NCBI GenBank assembly: GCA_965662345.1
Contig: CBFIHE010000008.1
Location: 30,467 to 94,466, forward strand
Direction of reading: 5' to 3'
Length of the DNA stretch: 64,000 nucleotides
From: UBA6049 sp965662345
GTDB taxonomy: Bacteria; Bacteroidota; Bacteroidia; Flavobacteriales_G; Salibacteraceae
The notes beneath the pieces are model-generated. The model was not told where the DNA came from. It did not search any database and was given only the letters and a program-made list of their open reading frames with translations. The position numbers and the translations under genes are program-made. This document shows, in pieces, positions 7,797 to 16,351 of the stretch (its first letter is position 1; every line of letters begins with the position of its first letter).

Positions 7797-8396
7797 ATGA
7801 CAAAAATGCGATATTACGCCATTTATAAACCCGATGGTATGTTAAGTCAATTCACAAGCGAAGGCTCAAAAAAATGTCTTGCAGATTTAGACTTTAACTT
7901 TCCAAAAGATGTGTATCCAGTTGGTAGGCTCGATGAACTTTCTGAAGGGCTTCTTCTATTGACCAATGATAAGCGAGTAAATGATGCTCTTCTTAACCCC
8001 AAACATGCTCATACAAGGGTTTATCAAGTTTGTGTTGCTGGAGAGGTTTCAAACGATGCGCTACTTCAATTGACCAAGGGGGTAGAAATCAAGGCGAAAA
8101 AAAGCAAGCACTTTGTGCAGGCCGCTTCAGCCCGTAAAATTCCAGATCCAGGTTATCCAGAGCGAAATGTTTCGTTCAGCTACTCCAAAGAAAAAGGCCT
8201 TTCTTGGTGTGAACTCACATTAACCACTGGCAAGAATAGACAAGTAAGAAAAATGACAGCTGCTGTAGGATTTCCAACTCTGAGGTTGGTGCGTACACGA
8301 ATAGAAAAGATATCTTTAGACCAAATGAAGCCTGGTGATGTTGTTGAGATTCAACGGGATGAGTTCATGAATTTAACAGCAATAAAACTCAAATGA
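7797..8396 (+). CDS. rluE: rRNA large-subunit pseudouridine synthase, RluE/RsuA type
   Basis: A 199-residue enzyme that isomerises a uridine to pseudouridine in rRNA. The catalytic motif is seen as VGRLDELSEGLLLLTND (Asp about 45). The N-terminus YYAIYKPDGMLSQF and the GKNRQVRKM segment fit the RsuA/RluB/E/F family; the lack of an S4 domain and the length fit RluE. A second ATG three codons in (7806) is an equally good start and matches the usual MRY beginning. Its stop overlaps the start of the TerC gene by 4 bases (ATGA), implying a two-gene unit. Confidence 0.88.
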   Translation: MTKMRYYAIYKPDGMLSQFTSEGSKKCLADLDFNFPKDVYPVGRLDELSEGLLLLTNDKRVNDALLNPKHAHTRVYQVCVAGEVSNDALLQLTKGVEIKAKKSKHFVQAASARKIPDPGYPERNVSFSYSKEKGLSWCELTLTTGKNRQVRKMTAAVGFPTLRLVRTRIEKISLDQMKPGDVVEIQRDEFMNLTAIKLK

Positions 8397-9136
8397 TTGA
8401 TTTTGCATGGTTACAGTCACCAGATGGATGGCTTGCGCTAGTAACATTAACAGTACTGGAAATTGTATTGGGAATAGATAATATCGTTTTCATATCTATA
8501 CTTACCAATAAGTTACCCGAGGATATAAGAAGCAAAGCACGTTCATCTGGAATAGGGTTGGCCTTAATCCTGAGAATAGCCATGCTGATGGGAATAACCT
8601 GGATTATTCAATTTCAAGAACCTCTATTTACGGTGTTCGAAACTGCATTATCTGGTCGAGATTTAATTCTGCTTTCTGGAGGCTTATTCCTAATTTTTAA
8701 AAGTACCCGCGAGATTCATCATAAGGTTTCGCCTGATGAAGAACCAGAAACTGAAACACTGGGAAAAGCCGCGAAAAAGAGTTTTCTCTACATCATTATT
8801 CAAATTGGCATTCTGGATATTGTGTTTTCTTTTGATAGTATTCTTACCGCTATTGGAATGGCACAGGAGTTATCCATCATGATTCTGGCTGTAGTTATTT
8901 CTTTGGTTGTAATGTTGGCCTTTAGTGGTTCTATAGCGCGACTTGTAGAGACCTACCCTACTCTTCAAATGCTTGCTCTCAGTTTCTTAATCTTAATTGG
9001 TTTTGTTTTGATTACAGATGGACTGCATCAGCATATTTCCAAAGGCTATATCTATGCAGCTGTAGTGTTCTCACTAGCTGTGGAAGTGTTGAATATTCGC
9101 GTATCTAAACGAAAATCAGCCCAAGCTGGAAAGTAA
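8393..9136 (+). CDS. TerC/YkoY-family integral membrane protein
   Basis: A 247-residue polytopic membrane protein with the TerC signature near its N-terminus (VTLTVLEIVLGIDNIVFISIL) and the second copy GILDIVFSFDSILTAIGMAQ, both carrying the conserved Asp residues inside membrane segments. Around seven hydrophobic segments can be seen, with a polar loop at about 115-135. TerC proteins are linked to tellurite resistance and to manganese or other cation export, often helping to metallate exported enzymes. It is coupled to rluE by an ATGA overlap, and its last 21 bases overlap the convergent glycosylase gene. Confidence 0.9.
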   Translation: MIDFAWLQSPDGWLALVTLTVLEIVLGIDNIVFISILTNKLPEDIRSKARSSGIGLALILRIAMLMGITWIIQFQEPLFTVFETALSGRDLILLSGGLFLIFKSTREIHHKVSPDEEPETETLGKAAKKSFLYIIIQIGILDIVFSFDSILTAIGMAQELSIMILAVVISLVVMLAFSGSIARLVETYPTLQMLALSFLILIGFVLITDGLHQHISKGYIYAAVVFSLAVEVLNIRVSKRKSAQAGK

Positions 9137-9787
9137 TTCTGAAGAACTTTTGATGATTTCTTCTTTCTGCTTCCTGCGGTACTGCATTACCCATCTGGGG
9201 TGTGGTATGGTTTCAATGCGCTCAAACCAGCCGTGCTTCGCATTCAATTTCTCTAAGAACTTAACATTCTTCCCCTTGCCTACACTAACGGCTACATCTT
9301 TAGCCCCAAAGCTGAGTTGCTTCTCAATTTGCGAAACAATGTAAGGCGTTAACTTGGCTTCTAAATCAGGTTGGTCGTAGTAGTTAATATTCTTTCCATC
9401 TTTTACATAACCAACAGGGGAAACAGCAGAAATATAGAAGTCTTTGTAGAATTGGGTTGGGCCTCCCATGAAGTCTATCAGATCATAAATATAGGCAGCA
9501 GATAGCTCAGACCGCTGATCTAATTCATTTTCGAATCCAAGTTTAGTTAAAGTCGCAGGATCAGTAAAACCGATTCCTGTTAATCCAGAACCAAACCTAC
9601 CAGGGTTAATCCCAAAAAGGAAAGTGCGCTTATAACTATCATTGAAGTACGTATTATAGAATGATTGAATGAGTTCTTTTACCTCTACACTTTCGAATGG
9701 AGTTAATACTCCAATACCCTTTGGTAAGCTATTCGGTACCTCTAGTTGTGATAAGTATTCAGCAGCTTGCTCTCCAAATGAACGCAT
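9116..9787 (-). CDS. SMUG2-like uracil-DNA glycosylase family protein (DUF4918)
   Basis: A 223-residue protein with the motif FLFGINPGRFGSGLTGIGFTDP (about 55-76) that marks the SMUG2/DUF4918 branch of the uracil-DNA glycosylase superfamily, and a C-terminal HPRWVMQYRR region equivalent to the DNA-intercalating loop. These enzymes remove damaged pyrimidines from DNA. No signal or membrane segment is present. It converges on terC, sharing 21 bases at the 3' ends. Substrate (uracil, xanthine or other) cannot be told from sequence. Confidence 0.85.
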   Translation of the reverse strand: MRSFGEQAAEYLSQLEVPNSLPKGIGVLTPFESVEVKELIQSFYNTYFNDSYKRTFLFGINPGRFGSGLTGIGFTDPATLTKLGFENELDQRSELSAAYIYDLIDFMGGPTQFYKDFYISAVSPVGYVKDGKNINYYDQPDLEAKLTPYIVSQIEKQLSFGAKDVAVSVGKGKNVKFLEKLNAKHGWFERIETIPHPRWVMQYRRKQKEEIIKSSSELLSSLG

Positions 9788-9963
9788 ATTCCTATCGGTT
9801 TAGAGTTAAAAGTACATTTCTTCAAAACAAAATTACATGTATATACATTTATTTAGATGTATTCTTGAAGCCTCAAATGTTAACCGTGGGCCTCAACGAT
9901 GCATTTATGTTAGTTCGGTAGCTCATTAAAAGAATTAAATAACATCCTCAAATAAATCAAACT

Positions 9964-10593
9964 ATGGATATTTTATCAGCAATGCGTAACCGCTACGCAA
10001 CAAAGAAATTTAATGCAGAAAAGAAAATCTCTAACGAAAACCTAGCAACTATTTTTGATGCTATTAACCTCTCTCCTACTAGCTACGGGCTTCAATTATT
10101 TAAGGTTCTTCATGTAAAAAACGAAGAGACCAGAAAAGCTCTCCAGCCCACTGCGTGGAATCAGTCACAGGTAGTAGATGCTTCAGAATTATTGGTGTTT
10201 ATGGCTAAAAGTGAGTTTGATGAGTCTGATGTAGATCAGTACATTAACTTGGTTTCTGATACGCGTGGTGTAGATGCTGAAGCATTGAAGGGCTACGGAG
10301 ACTTCATGAAAACTAAACTTGCTGAAAAAGGCGACCAAGGCTTTTTAGAATGGACTTCTAGGCAACCTTACATCGCTTTAGGAAATGCCATAACAGCTGC
10401 TGCATCTGTTGGAGTAGACTCTTGCCCTATGGAAGGCTTTGAACCCTCTGAGTCTGCAAAGGTATTGGGCGTAGCTAATTCAGGGTATGTACCAGTAGTG
10501 ATCTTAGCGCTTGGTTACCGATCTGAGGAAGATGCAACCCAACATGCCGCCAAGGTAAGAAAGCCTCTATCTCAACTCATTGAAACTGTATAA
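9964..10593 (+). CDS. NAD(P)H-dependent nitroreductase (NfsB-like)
   Basis: A 209-residue FMN-dependent oxidoreductase. The N-terminus has the flavin phosphate-binding pattern (MRNRYATKKFN, residues 6-16) and SPTSYGLQLFKVL; the middle carries the dimer-forming helices and WTSRQPYIALGNAITAAASVGVDSCPMEGF, and the end has VVILALGYRSEED. This matches NfsB/dihydropteridine-reductase-like enzymes that reduce quinones and nitroaromatics; the natural substrate is unknown. It stands alone, followed after 55 bases by a strong hairpin terminator. Confidence 0.9.
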   Translation: MDILSAMRNRYATKKFNAEKKISNENLATIFDAINLSPTSYGLQLFKVLHVKNEETRKALQPTAWNQSQVVDASELLVFMAKSEFDESDVDQYINLVSDTRGVDAEALKGYGDFMKTKLAEKGDQGFLEWTSRQPYIALGNAITAAASVGVDSCPMEGFEPSESAKVLGVANSGYVPVVILALGYRSEEDATQHAAKVRKPLSQLIETV

Positions 10594-10648
10594 TTGGATC
10601 ACCAATGGTAATTTGGAGAAATGACCAATGGTGAAAATGTCACATTTT

Positions 10649-10688
10649 ACCTTCGTTCTTAAGGTTGCTTGAGAGCGAAGGTTTTTTG
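10649..10688 (+). terminator. Rho-independent terminator after the nitroreductase gene
   Basis: A 15-bp stem (ACCTTCGTTCTTAAG pairing with CTTGAGAGCGAAGGT, two G-U pairs), loop GTTG, then six Ts. It directly abuts the truncated acetyltransferase frame. Confidence 0.88.
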
Positions 10689-10882
10689 TAGTTAACCCGT
10701 TAGGGCATTTCGTACTAGAACATACAGAGAAGTACCCATCTTGTAAAGGCCTTGGATTTGGCAGTAGAGTAATGAAGGAGATTTTACACCTAGCCAAACC
10801 AGAGTCCAAATCCGTTATTTTTACTTGCCCCTTTGCAAAACAAGTTTTTGCAAAGAAACCAGAGTGGTCAAATGTGCTTTAG
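10673..10882 (+). pseudogene. 5'-truncated GNAT N-acetyltransferase remnant (YjdJ-like)
   Basis: An open frame without any start codon runs from just after a TGA at 10670 to a TAG at 10880. Its translation has the C-terminal two thirds of the small YjdJ-type GNAT acetyltransferase: FVLEHTEKYPSCKGLGFGSR (the acetyl-CoA pyrophosphate loop region), VMKEILHLAKPESKSVIF, then TCPFAKQVFAKKPEWSNVL. Intact family members have about 90-100 residues; roughly the first 30 are absent. The loss point coincides with the terminator of the upstream gene, suggesting a deletion that joined the two. The next gene encodes the YjdI-type partner, as in Escherichia coli where yjdI and yjdJ are neighbours. Confidence 0.75.
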
Positions 10883-10894
10883 CATCTTTTGCCA

Positions 10895-11323
10895 ATGAAA
10901 TTAAAAGATATAACCAAAGAATATCCAAATGATGAAGTCACAATTGTTTGGAAGCCTAAGAAGTGTATTCATTCAGAGAAGTGTTGGCGGAATTTGCCAG
11001 AAGTCTTTAGGCACGGGAAAAAGCCATGGGTAGACCCTAATGGTAAGTCTGCAGAAGACATAAAAATACAGATAGACCAATCCCCGAGTGGAGCATTATC
11101 TTATTACTCGAATAAAGAAGGAAATAACACCAATTCAAAGCCTACAGTAACCGTTGTTGATGTTGCTCCTGATGGTCCGCTTTTAGTAAAAGGAGAGTTT
11201 GAAATCAAAAAAGCAGATGGAACAATATCTGTAGAGACCAATGCAGCACTTTGTAGATGTGGTGCAAGTACTAATAAGCCATATTGTGACGGCTCACACG
11301 TAAAAGTAAACTTTACAGATTAA
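10895..11323 (+). CDS. Fused YjdI-CDGSH iron-sulfur protein
   Basis: A 142-residue protein joining two small Fe-S modules. The N-terminal YjdI-type (4Fe-4S mono-cluster) domain has IVWKPKKCIHSEKCWRNLP with Cys24 and Cys30. The C-terminal CDGSH domain has ALCRCGASTNKPYCDGSH, giving ligands Cys120, Cys122, Cys131 and His135 in the exact CxCx8CxxxH spacing. It is likely an electron carrier or redox sensor in the cytoplasm. The ATG at 10895 is preferred over a TTG two codons earlier. It starts 12 bases after the acetyltransferase remnant and overlaps the convergent gene by 4 bases. Confidence 0.9.
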   Translation: MKLKDITKEYPNDEVTIVWKPKKCIHSEKCWRNLPEVFRHGKKPWVDPNGKSAEDIKIQIDQSPSGALSYYSNKEGNNTNSKPTVTVVDVAPDGPLLVKGEFEIKKADGTISVETNAALCRCGASTNKPYCDGSHVKVNFTD

Positions 11324-11766
11324 ACCTTTGCAGTATCTAATTCACATTTCTTTAATGGTAATGAATTAAGGTGTTCAAAGAATTTTAAGTATTTGCCAAC
11401 AAAAATCATAGCATTTTCAGGAAGTTGAAATACTCCAATATTCATGAGGCTGCCTACATAGTAAATAAACGTGAGCAAGAAGCCTGTTGTACGTTTTTCA
11501 TTTACCAAGATGGCTATGCTAGCACTGGTACGCTTAGGGCTAGCTGTTAGTATTTTTATGAAGTACTTAAGATCTGAAAGGTTAGCGGTTAGCCTGGCAT
11601 CACGCATATCAATAGCACCATTAATATCGGTTCTGTAGAGCGGGTGGTTCCAAACTAGCTCCATTGCACAAAGCAATTCTTTGATATTGAACTCACCTCT
11701 GTAACGTGCGTAGATAAAGTCTAATTCTTTAAATATTTCATATTCATAAGTGTTTTTATTTTTCAT
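11320..11766 (-). CDS. Conserved hypothetical protein, SpoIIAA/STAS-like pattern
   Basis: A 148-residue soluble protein with no signal. The alternating pattern, with YEIFKELDFIYARYRGEF, NGAIDMRDARLT and SIAILVNEKRTTGFLL, resembles the SpoIIAA/STAS-like proteins common as orphans in Bacteroidota, but no motif fixes a function. Its 3' end overlaps the YjdI-CDGSH gene by four bases. Possible alternatives are an unrelated alpha/beta orphan. Confidence 0.65.
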   Translation of the reverse strand: MKNKNTYEYEIFKELDFIYARYRGEFNIKELLCAMELVWNHPLYRTDINGAIDMRDARLTANLSDLKYFIKILTASPKRTSASIAILVNEKRTTGFLLTFIYYVGSLMNIGVFQLPENAMIFVGKYLKFFEHLNSLPLKKCELDTAKV

Positions 11767-11832
11767 AATCTGTAATTTACAAAACGTTTATCAAAAACAA
11801 AAACACAGCACCCTTTTTCTTGTTTGCTAATT

Positions 11833-12015
11833 ATGATTGAAGCATCATATATCTGTTTGTTTTGTTTTTCTTCAAACACTACATCGGTTGAGCCCATAGA
11901 AGGGTTTCAGTCGTATGTAGAAGACTGTCAAACCTGTTGTAATCCGCTACAGTTTGAGGTTCAAGTACACAATGGTGAACTTGAGTCATTGGAAGTAATT
12001 TCTTTAGAGCAATAA
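11833..12015 (+). CDS. CPXCG-motif small cysteine-rich protein
   Basis: A 60-residue protein with Cys8-Leu-Phe-Cys11 near the start and YVEDCQTCCNPLQF (Cys32, Cys35, Cys36), followed by a short beta-rich tail. This is the layout of the CPXCG cysteine-rich family, a probable zinc ribbon of unknown role; here the first knuckle reads CLFC rather than CPYC. The Met at 11833 (MIEASY) fits the family start better than the ATG at 11824. Confidence 0.82.
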   Translation: MIEASYICLFCFSSNTTSVEPIEGFQSYVEDCQTCCNPLQFEVQVHNGELESLEVISLEQ

Positions 12016-12042
12016 AAAAGGAGCCCATTTGAGCTCCTCTTC
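12013..12042. terminator. Bidirectional terminator between the CPXCG gene and IcmF
   Basis: The stem AGGAGC / GCTCCT (12019-12024 with 12033-12038) is flanked by a run of As on the left and CTTCT on the right. The T-run is strong on the minus strand (end of the mutase gene) and weaker on the plus strand. Confidence 0.75.
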
Positions 12043-12066
12043 TATTAATTTATTTATCGATTACGT

Positions 12067-15000
12067 TTACATGTTTCTGCGATATTGACCACCTACTTGG
12101 AATAGTGCCTCTGTGATTTGACCCAGCGAGCAGTATTTAGCTGCTTCCATCAACTCTTCAAAGATATTCTCATTGTTAACGGCTTTATTTTGCAGTGATT
12201 TCAACAAGTCTACTGCCTTGTATTCAAAACGACCTTGCAGATTCTTGACCATGTTAATTTGGTACTCCTTCTCTTCCTTAGTGGCTCTAATCACCTCTGC
12301 TGGAACTATTGTTGGTGAACCTTTAGAGTTTAGGAAGGTATTAACCCCAATAATTGGGAATTCACCATTGTGCTTCAGCGTCTCGTAGTAAAGAGATTCT
12401 TCTTGAATCTGTGTACGTTGATACATGGTTTCCATGGCGCCTAACACTCCACCGCGTTCTGTAATTCTGTCAAACTCGGTAAGAACAGCTTCTTCAACTA
12501 AATCTGTTAATTCCTCAATGATGAAAGAACCTTGCAATGGATTCTCATTCTTAGCTAATCCCAATTCTTTATTGATAATCAACTGAATAGCCATCGCTCT
12601 GCGCACACTCTCTTCGGTTGGCGTTGTTATGGCCTCATCATACGCATTGGTATGCAAAGAGTTACAGTTGTCATAGATGGCATATAACGCTTGTAGCGTT
12701 GTACGGATATCATTAAAATCAATTTCTTGTGCATGCAATGATCTACCACTTGTTTGAATGTGGTACTTCAACATTTGCGCACGCGGATTAGCTCCGTATT
12801 TCTTAGCCAGAGCCTTGGCCCAAATTCTACGTGCTACCCTACCGATAACCGCGTACTCTGGATCTATTCCGTTAGAAAAGAAGAAAGATAAGTTTGGACC
12901 AAAGGCATTGATATCCATATCCCTGCTCAAGTAGTACTCTACATAAGTAAACCCGTTTGCCAATGTAAAGGCCAATTGAGTAATGGGGTTTGCTCCTGCT
13001 TCTGCGATGTGGTAACCAGAAATGGATACCGAGTAGAAGTTTCTTACTTTTTCATTGATGAAGTAACTCTGCACATCTCCCATTAATCGCAAGGCGAATT
13101 CTGTACTGAAAATGCAGGTATTCTGAGCTTGGTCTTCTTTCAATATGTCGGCTTGCACAGTGCCACGAACAACGGCCAGTGTGTCTGCCTTGATTTTAGC
13201 ATAAACATCTGCAGGAAGTACCTGATCACCTGTTACACCTAAGAGCATAAGGCCTAGTCCGTCATTACCTTCTGGCAACTCACCAGTATAGGTTGGTACT
13301 GGCTGACCATATCCTTTGTAGATAGCTTCTATCTTCTGTTTTACTTCAGCTTCTATCCCTTGTTCTTTGATGTACTTCTCACATTGCTGGTCAATAGCAG
13401 CATTCATGAAAAAAGCCAAAAGCATGGGAGCAGGACCATTAATTGTCATGGAAACCGATGTGGTTGGAGAAGCTAAATCAAAGCCTGAATAGAGCTTTTT
13501 AGCATCATCTAAACAACAGATTGAAACTCCTGAGTTCCCAATTTTACCATAGATGTCTGGTCTCCAATCTGGGTCGTTACCGTAAAGTGTAGTGGAATCA
13601 AAAGCAGTTGATAAACGTGCTGCTGGCATGCCTTTGCTCACATAATGGAAACGCTTATTGGTACGTTCTGGACCACCTTCTCCAGCGAACATACGTGTTG
13701 GATCCTCTCCTGTTCTCTTGAACGGGTAGATACCTGCAGTATATGGAAACTCTCCTGGAACATTCTCTTGCAACGTCCATCTCAAAATATCTCCCCAAGA
13801 ACTGAATCTAGGTAAAGAAACTTTTGGGATTTGTGTATGCGAAAGTGATTCTGTATGGGTTTGAATATTGATTTCTTTATCGCGTACTTTAAAGGTGTAT
13901 ACAGGTGCTTTGTAGCGCTGAACCTTGTCTTGCCACTCTGTTAGACTCACCCAATTGTGCGGGTCTAGGTTCATTCGTTCTTTGTCGAATTCCGCTTTTA
14001 ACAGATCTACTAAAGCTTGTTTATCACTATCAACTTGCAATTCGTTCTCCCAATCGTTTGACTTGATTGGTAGCGACTTACCAACTATTGCTTCAAGTGA
14101 ACCATGAAGCTTGTATAATTTGTCAGCAACAACTTTTTGCTGCTCTGCCCATTGGTCAAAAGCTCTGTTGTTTTCTGAGATTTCACTCAAGTAACGCGTT
14201 CTTGCAGGCGGGATGATGTAAATCTTCTCACTCATCTCCTTGGTTACCACAAAACTGGTTTTCAAGTTGGCTCCGGTCTTCTCCACCATGCTCTCCATTA
14301 AGCTGCGGTAGAGCTGGTTCATACCAGGATCATTGAATTGAGATGCGATGGTACCATGAACTGGGAGTGTACTATCATCAGCATCCCATAGTTGGTGATT
14401 TCGCTTGTATTGCTTCTTCACATCGCGAATGGCATCTAAAGCACCACGCTTATCAAATTTGTTGATGGCTACGATATCGGCAAAATCCAACATATCGATT
14501 TTCTCTAACTGCGTGGCCGCACCAAATTCAGGAGTCATTACGTACAGTGCTAAATCACTGTGGTCCATAATTTCCGTATCGCTCTGCCCTATTCCTGAGG
14601 TTTCAAGAATAATCAAGTCATACTCAGCAACTTTCAGAATGTTAACCGCCTCGTTGACATACTTACTCAGTGCCAAATTGCTTTGGCGAGTGGCCAAAGA
14701 GCGCATATACACACGGTCGTGGTTAATCGCATTCATGCGAATTCTATCTCCTAAGAGCGCCCCGCCTGTTTTACGCTTAGATGGGTCAACGGAAACAATA
14801 GCAATTTTTTTATCGTCAAAATCCAATAAGAACCTGCGCACCAATTCGTCTACCAAAGACGATTTACCCGCACCACCTGTTCCAGTAATTCCAAGCACAG
14901 GGGTTTTGGAGTCTTTGGCAAGTGATTCAACCTCGTCTAGCAGGACTGTATGGTCATCTCTGAAATTCTCAGATGCTGAAATCAATCGCGAAATGGATTT

Positions 15001-15489
15001 AACATCTTGTTTCTTTATGGCATCTAAATCACCTTGTAACTCTTTACCAACAGGGAAATCTGCTTGCTTAACAAGATCATTAATCATACCCTGTAAGCCC
15101 ATTTCACGACCATCATCTGGATGATAAATTCGAGTAATGCCGTATTCATGCAATTCTGCAATCTCTTCGGGCAAGATGGTTCCACCTCCACCTCCAAAAA
15201 TCTTAATATGTCCAGCACCTCTCTCTTTCAAGAGATCGTGCATGTATTTGAAGTACTCGGTATGTCCACCTTGATAAGAAGTCATGGCAATGGCTTGTGC
15301 ATCTTCTTGAATAGCTGTATTCACCACTTCATCTACAGAACGGTCATGACCTAAGTGAATTACCTCACAACCCGTTCCCTGTATGATTCTGCGCATGATG
15401 TTGATGGCAGCATCATGACCATCAAACAGGCTAGCTGCAGTAACTACGCGGACGTTATTCTTTGGCTTGTATATCTCTATGTTTTTCAT
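12067..15489 (-). CDS. icmF: Fused isobutyryl-CoA mutase (IcmF type), adenosylcobalamin-dependent
   Basis: A 1140-residue fusion. Domains in order: B12-binding (about 12-150; FDGHDAAINI with the lower-ligand His25, SYQGGH, IFGGGGGTI), MeaB-type G3E GTPase chaperone (about 195-420; P-loop GITGTGGAGKSS at 200-211, VSVDPSK, NKFDKRGA), linker, and the mutase TIM barrel (about 530-1130). The barrel reads YPFKRTGEDPTRMFAGEGGP, where methylmalonyl-CoA mutases have a Tyr-based YPTMY region, so isobutyryl-/butyryl-CoA type interconversion is favoured. Length and order match IcmF rather than separate MCM subunits. It would interconvert isobutyryl-CoA and n-butyryl-CoA using adenosylcobalamin. It stands alone, with a terminator behind it, 7 kb from the riboswitch-controlled B12 uptake operon. 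Confidence 0.92.
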   Translation of the reverse strand: MKNIEIYKPKNNVRVVTAASLFDGHDAAINIMRRIIQGTGCEVIHLGHDRSVDEVVNTAIQEDAQAIAMTSYQGGHTEYFKYMHDLLKERGAGHIKIFGGGGGTILPEEIAELHEYGITRIYHPDDGREMGLQGMINDLVKQADFPVGKELQGDLDAIKKQDVKSISRLISASENFRDDHTVLLDEVESLAKDSKTPVLGITGTGGAGKSSLVDELVRRFLLDFDDKKIAIVSVDPSKRKTGGALLGDRIRMNAINHDRVYMRSLATRQSNLALSKYVNEAVNILKVAEYDLIILETSGIGQSDTEIMDHSDLALYVMTPEFGAATQLEKIDMLDFADIVAINKFDKRGALDAIRDVKKQYKRNHQLWDADDSTLPVHGTIASQFNDPGMNQLYRSLMESMVEKTGANLKTSFVVTKEMSEKIYIIPPARTRYLSEISENNRAFDQWAEQQKVVADKLYKLHGSLEAIVGKSLPIKSNDWENELQVDSDKQALVDLLKAEFDKERMNLDPHNWVSLTEWQDKVQRYKAPVYTFKVRDKEINIQTHTESLSHTQIPKVSLPRFSSWGDILRWTLQENVPGEFPYTAGIYPFKRTGEDPTRMFAGEGGPERTNKRFHYVSKGMPAARLSTAFDSTTLYGNDPDWRPDIYGKIGNSGVSICCLDDAKKLYSGFDLASPTTSVSMTINGPAPMLLAFFMNAAIDQQCEKYIKEQGIEAEVKQKIEAIYKGYGQPVPTYTGELPEGNDGLGLMLLGVTGDQVLPADVYAKIKADTLAVVRGTVQADILKEDQAQNTCIFSTEFALRLMGDVQSYFINEKVRNFYSVSISGYHIAEAGANPITQLAFTLANGFTYVEYYLSRDMDINAFGPNLSFFFSNGIDPEYAVIGRVARRIWAKALAKKYGANPRAQMLKYHIQTSGRSLHAQEIDFNDIRTTLQALYAIYDNCNSLHTNAYDEAITTPTEESVRRAMAIQLIINKELGLAKNENPLQGSFIIEELTDLVEEAVLTEFDRITERGGVLGAMETMYQRTQIQEESLYYETLKHNGEFPIIGVNTFLNSKGSPTIVPAEVIRATKEEKEYQINMVKNLQGRFEYKAVDLLKSLQNKAVNNENIFEELMEAAKYCSLGQITEALFQVGGQYRRNM

Positions 15490-15618
15490 GCATTGATTGA
15501 TTAAAGCGCTGTTCGGACGCTAAAGGAACGCGAATTTAAGTAATCCTGTTCATCATACTTGCTTCAAAAGACGCAATCCACAGACAACACTTAGGTTTGC
15601 AGTAGTTTAAATACAATT

Positions 15619-16347
15619 ATGAATAAGTTTTTACTCTTTACACTGGCCCTTAGCCTTTTCACTGTTTTTTACACCCTCAATAATAAGAGTAAAGCCAATG
15701 AAGGCGACCTCCCAGAAGTGCATACGGTATCCGCTATGCGAGAGGTAATGCATAAGGGCGAACTCCAAGGCAAGTTTAGGTTTGATACACTTTCTAGCAC
15801 TGAACACCTTTATGGTATTGGGCCTCTGGAAGGGTTGCGCGGAGAAATTCTTATTCTAGATGGTGTTCCCCTTGTGAGCACCTACGCCTCAGGTTCCACC
15901 ATGCATGTTGCGGAAAACACAGAACTCTCTGCCCCATTCTTTGTGTATTCCAAAGTTTCTGATTGGGAAGAAACCCCACTGTCTGCTGATATAGTTGACC
16001 TATCAAGTTTGGAGAACTACCTTATTGAACGCATCGATACGTTAGACGAACCCTTTTGTTTCAAACTTACTGGCAAAGCCGATGTTGCAGAGATTCATGT
16101 GCAGAATTTGCCTATCGGAAAAAAAGTCTCTTCACCCAAAGAGGCGCATCAAGGTCAAGTAAACTACACTTTAATGAATAGGGATGTAACGTTAGTGGGT
16201 TTCTTCTCTAAAAACCATCAAGGTATATTCACGCATCACGATACGTTCATGCATTTACATTTGGTAACCGATGCGCAAGATTTTATGGGGCATTTGGATC
16301 ACATCGCTATGCGAGACATGACCCTTTATCTTCCTAACGGACTTTAA
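15619..16347 (+). CDS. Exported acetolactate-decarboxylase-like protein
   Basis: A 242-residue protein with a signal peptide or anchor (about 1-22) and an alpha-acetolactate decarboxylase (BudA) fold pattern: LYGIGPLEGLRGEILILDG (Glu76 equivalent to the metal-side Glu) and MHLHLVTDAQDFMGHLDHI, giving zinc ligands His212, His214 and His225 with the BudA spacing of HxH then ten residues then H. The Arg of the usual RTVP segment appears to be replaced (VQNLP), and the C-terminal Glu region is short (MTLYLPNGL). Classical BudA converts acetolactate to acetoin in the cytoplasm or outside the cell. Here the activity may be altered. It sits four bases before an MFS transporter and is probably cotranscribed. 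Confidence 0.75.
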   Translation: MNKFLLFTLALSLFTVFYTLNNKSKANEGDLPEVHTVSAMREVMHKGELQGKFRFDTLSSTEHLYGIGPLEGLRGEILILDGVPLVSTYASGSTMHVAENTELSAPFFVYSKVSDWEETPLSADIVDLSSLENYLIERIDTLDEPFCFKLTGKADVAEIHVQNLPIGKKVSSPKEAHQGQVNYTLMNRDVTLVGFFSKNHQGIFTHHDTFMHLHLVTDAQDFMGHLDHIAMRDMTLYLPNGL

Positions 16348-16351
16348 AACA

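Noticed and set aside
14405..15124. Plus-strand 239-codon ORF opposite the IcmF gene
   Set aside because: It is the complement of a recognised mutase domain and has shadow-like composition rich in Ser and Leu.
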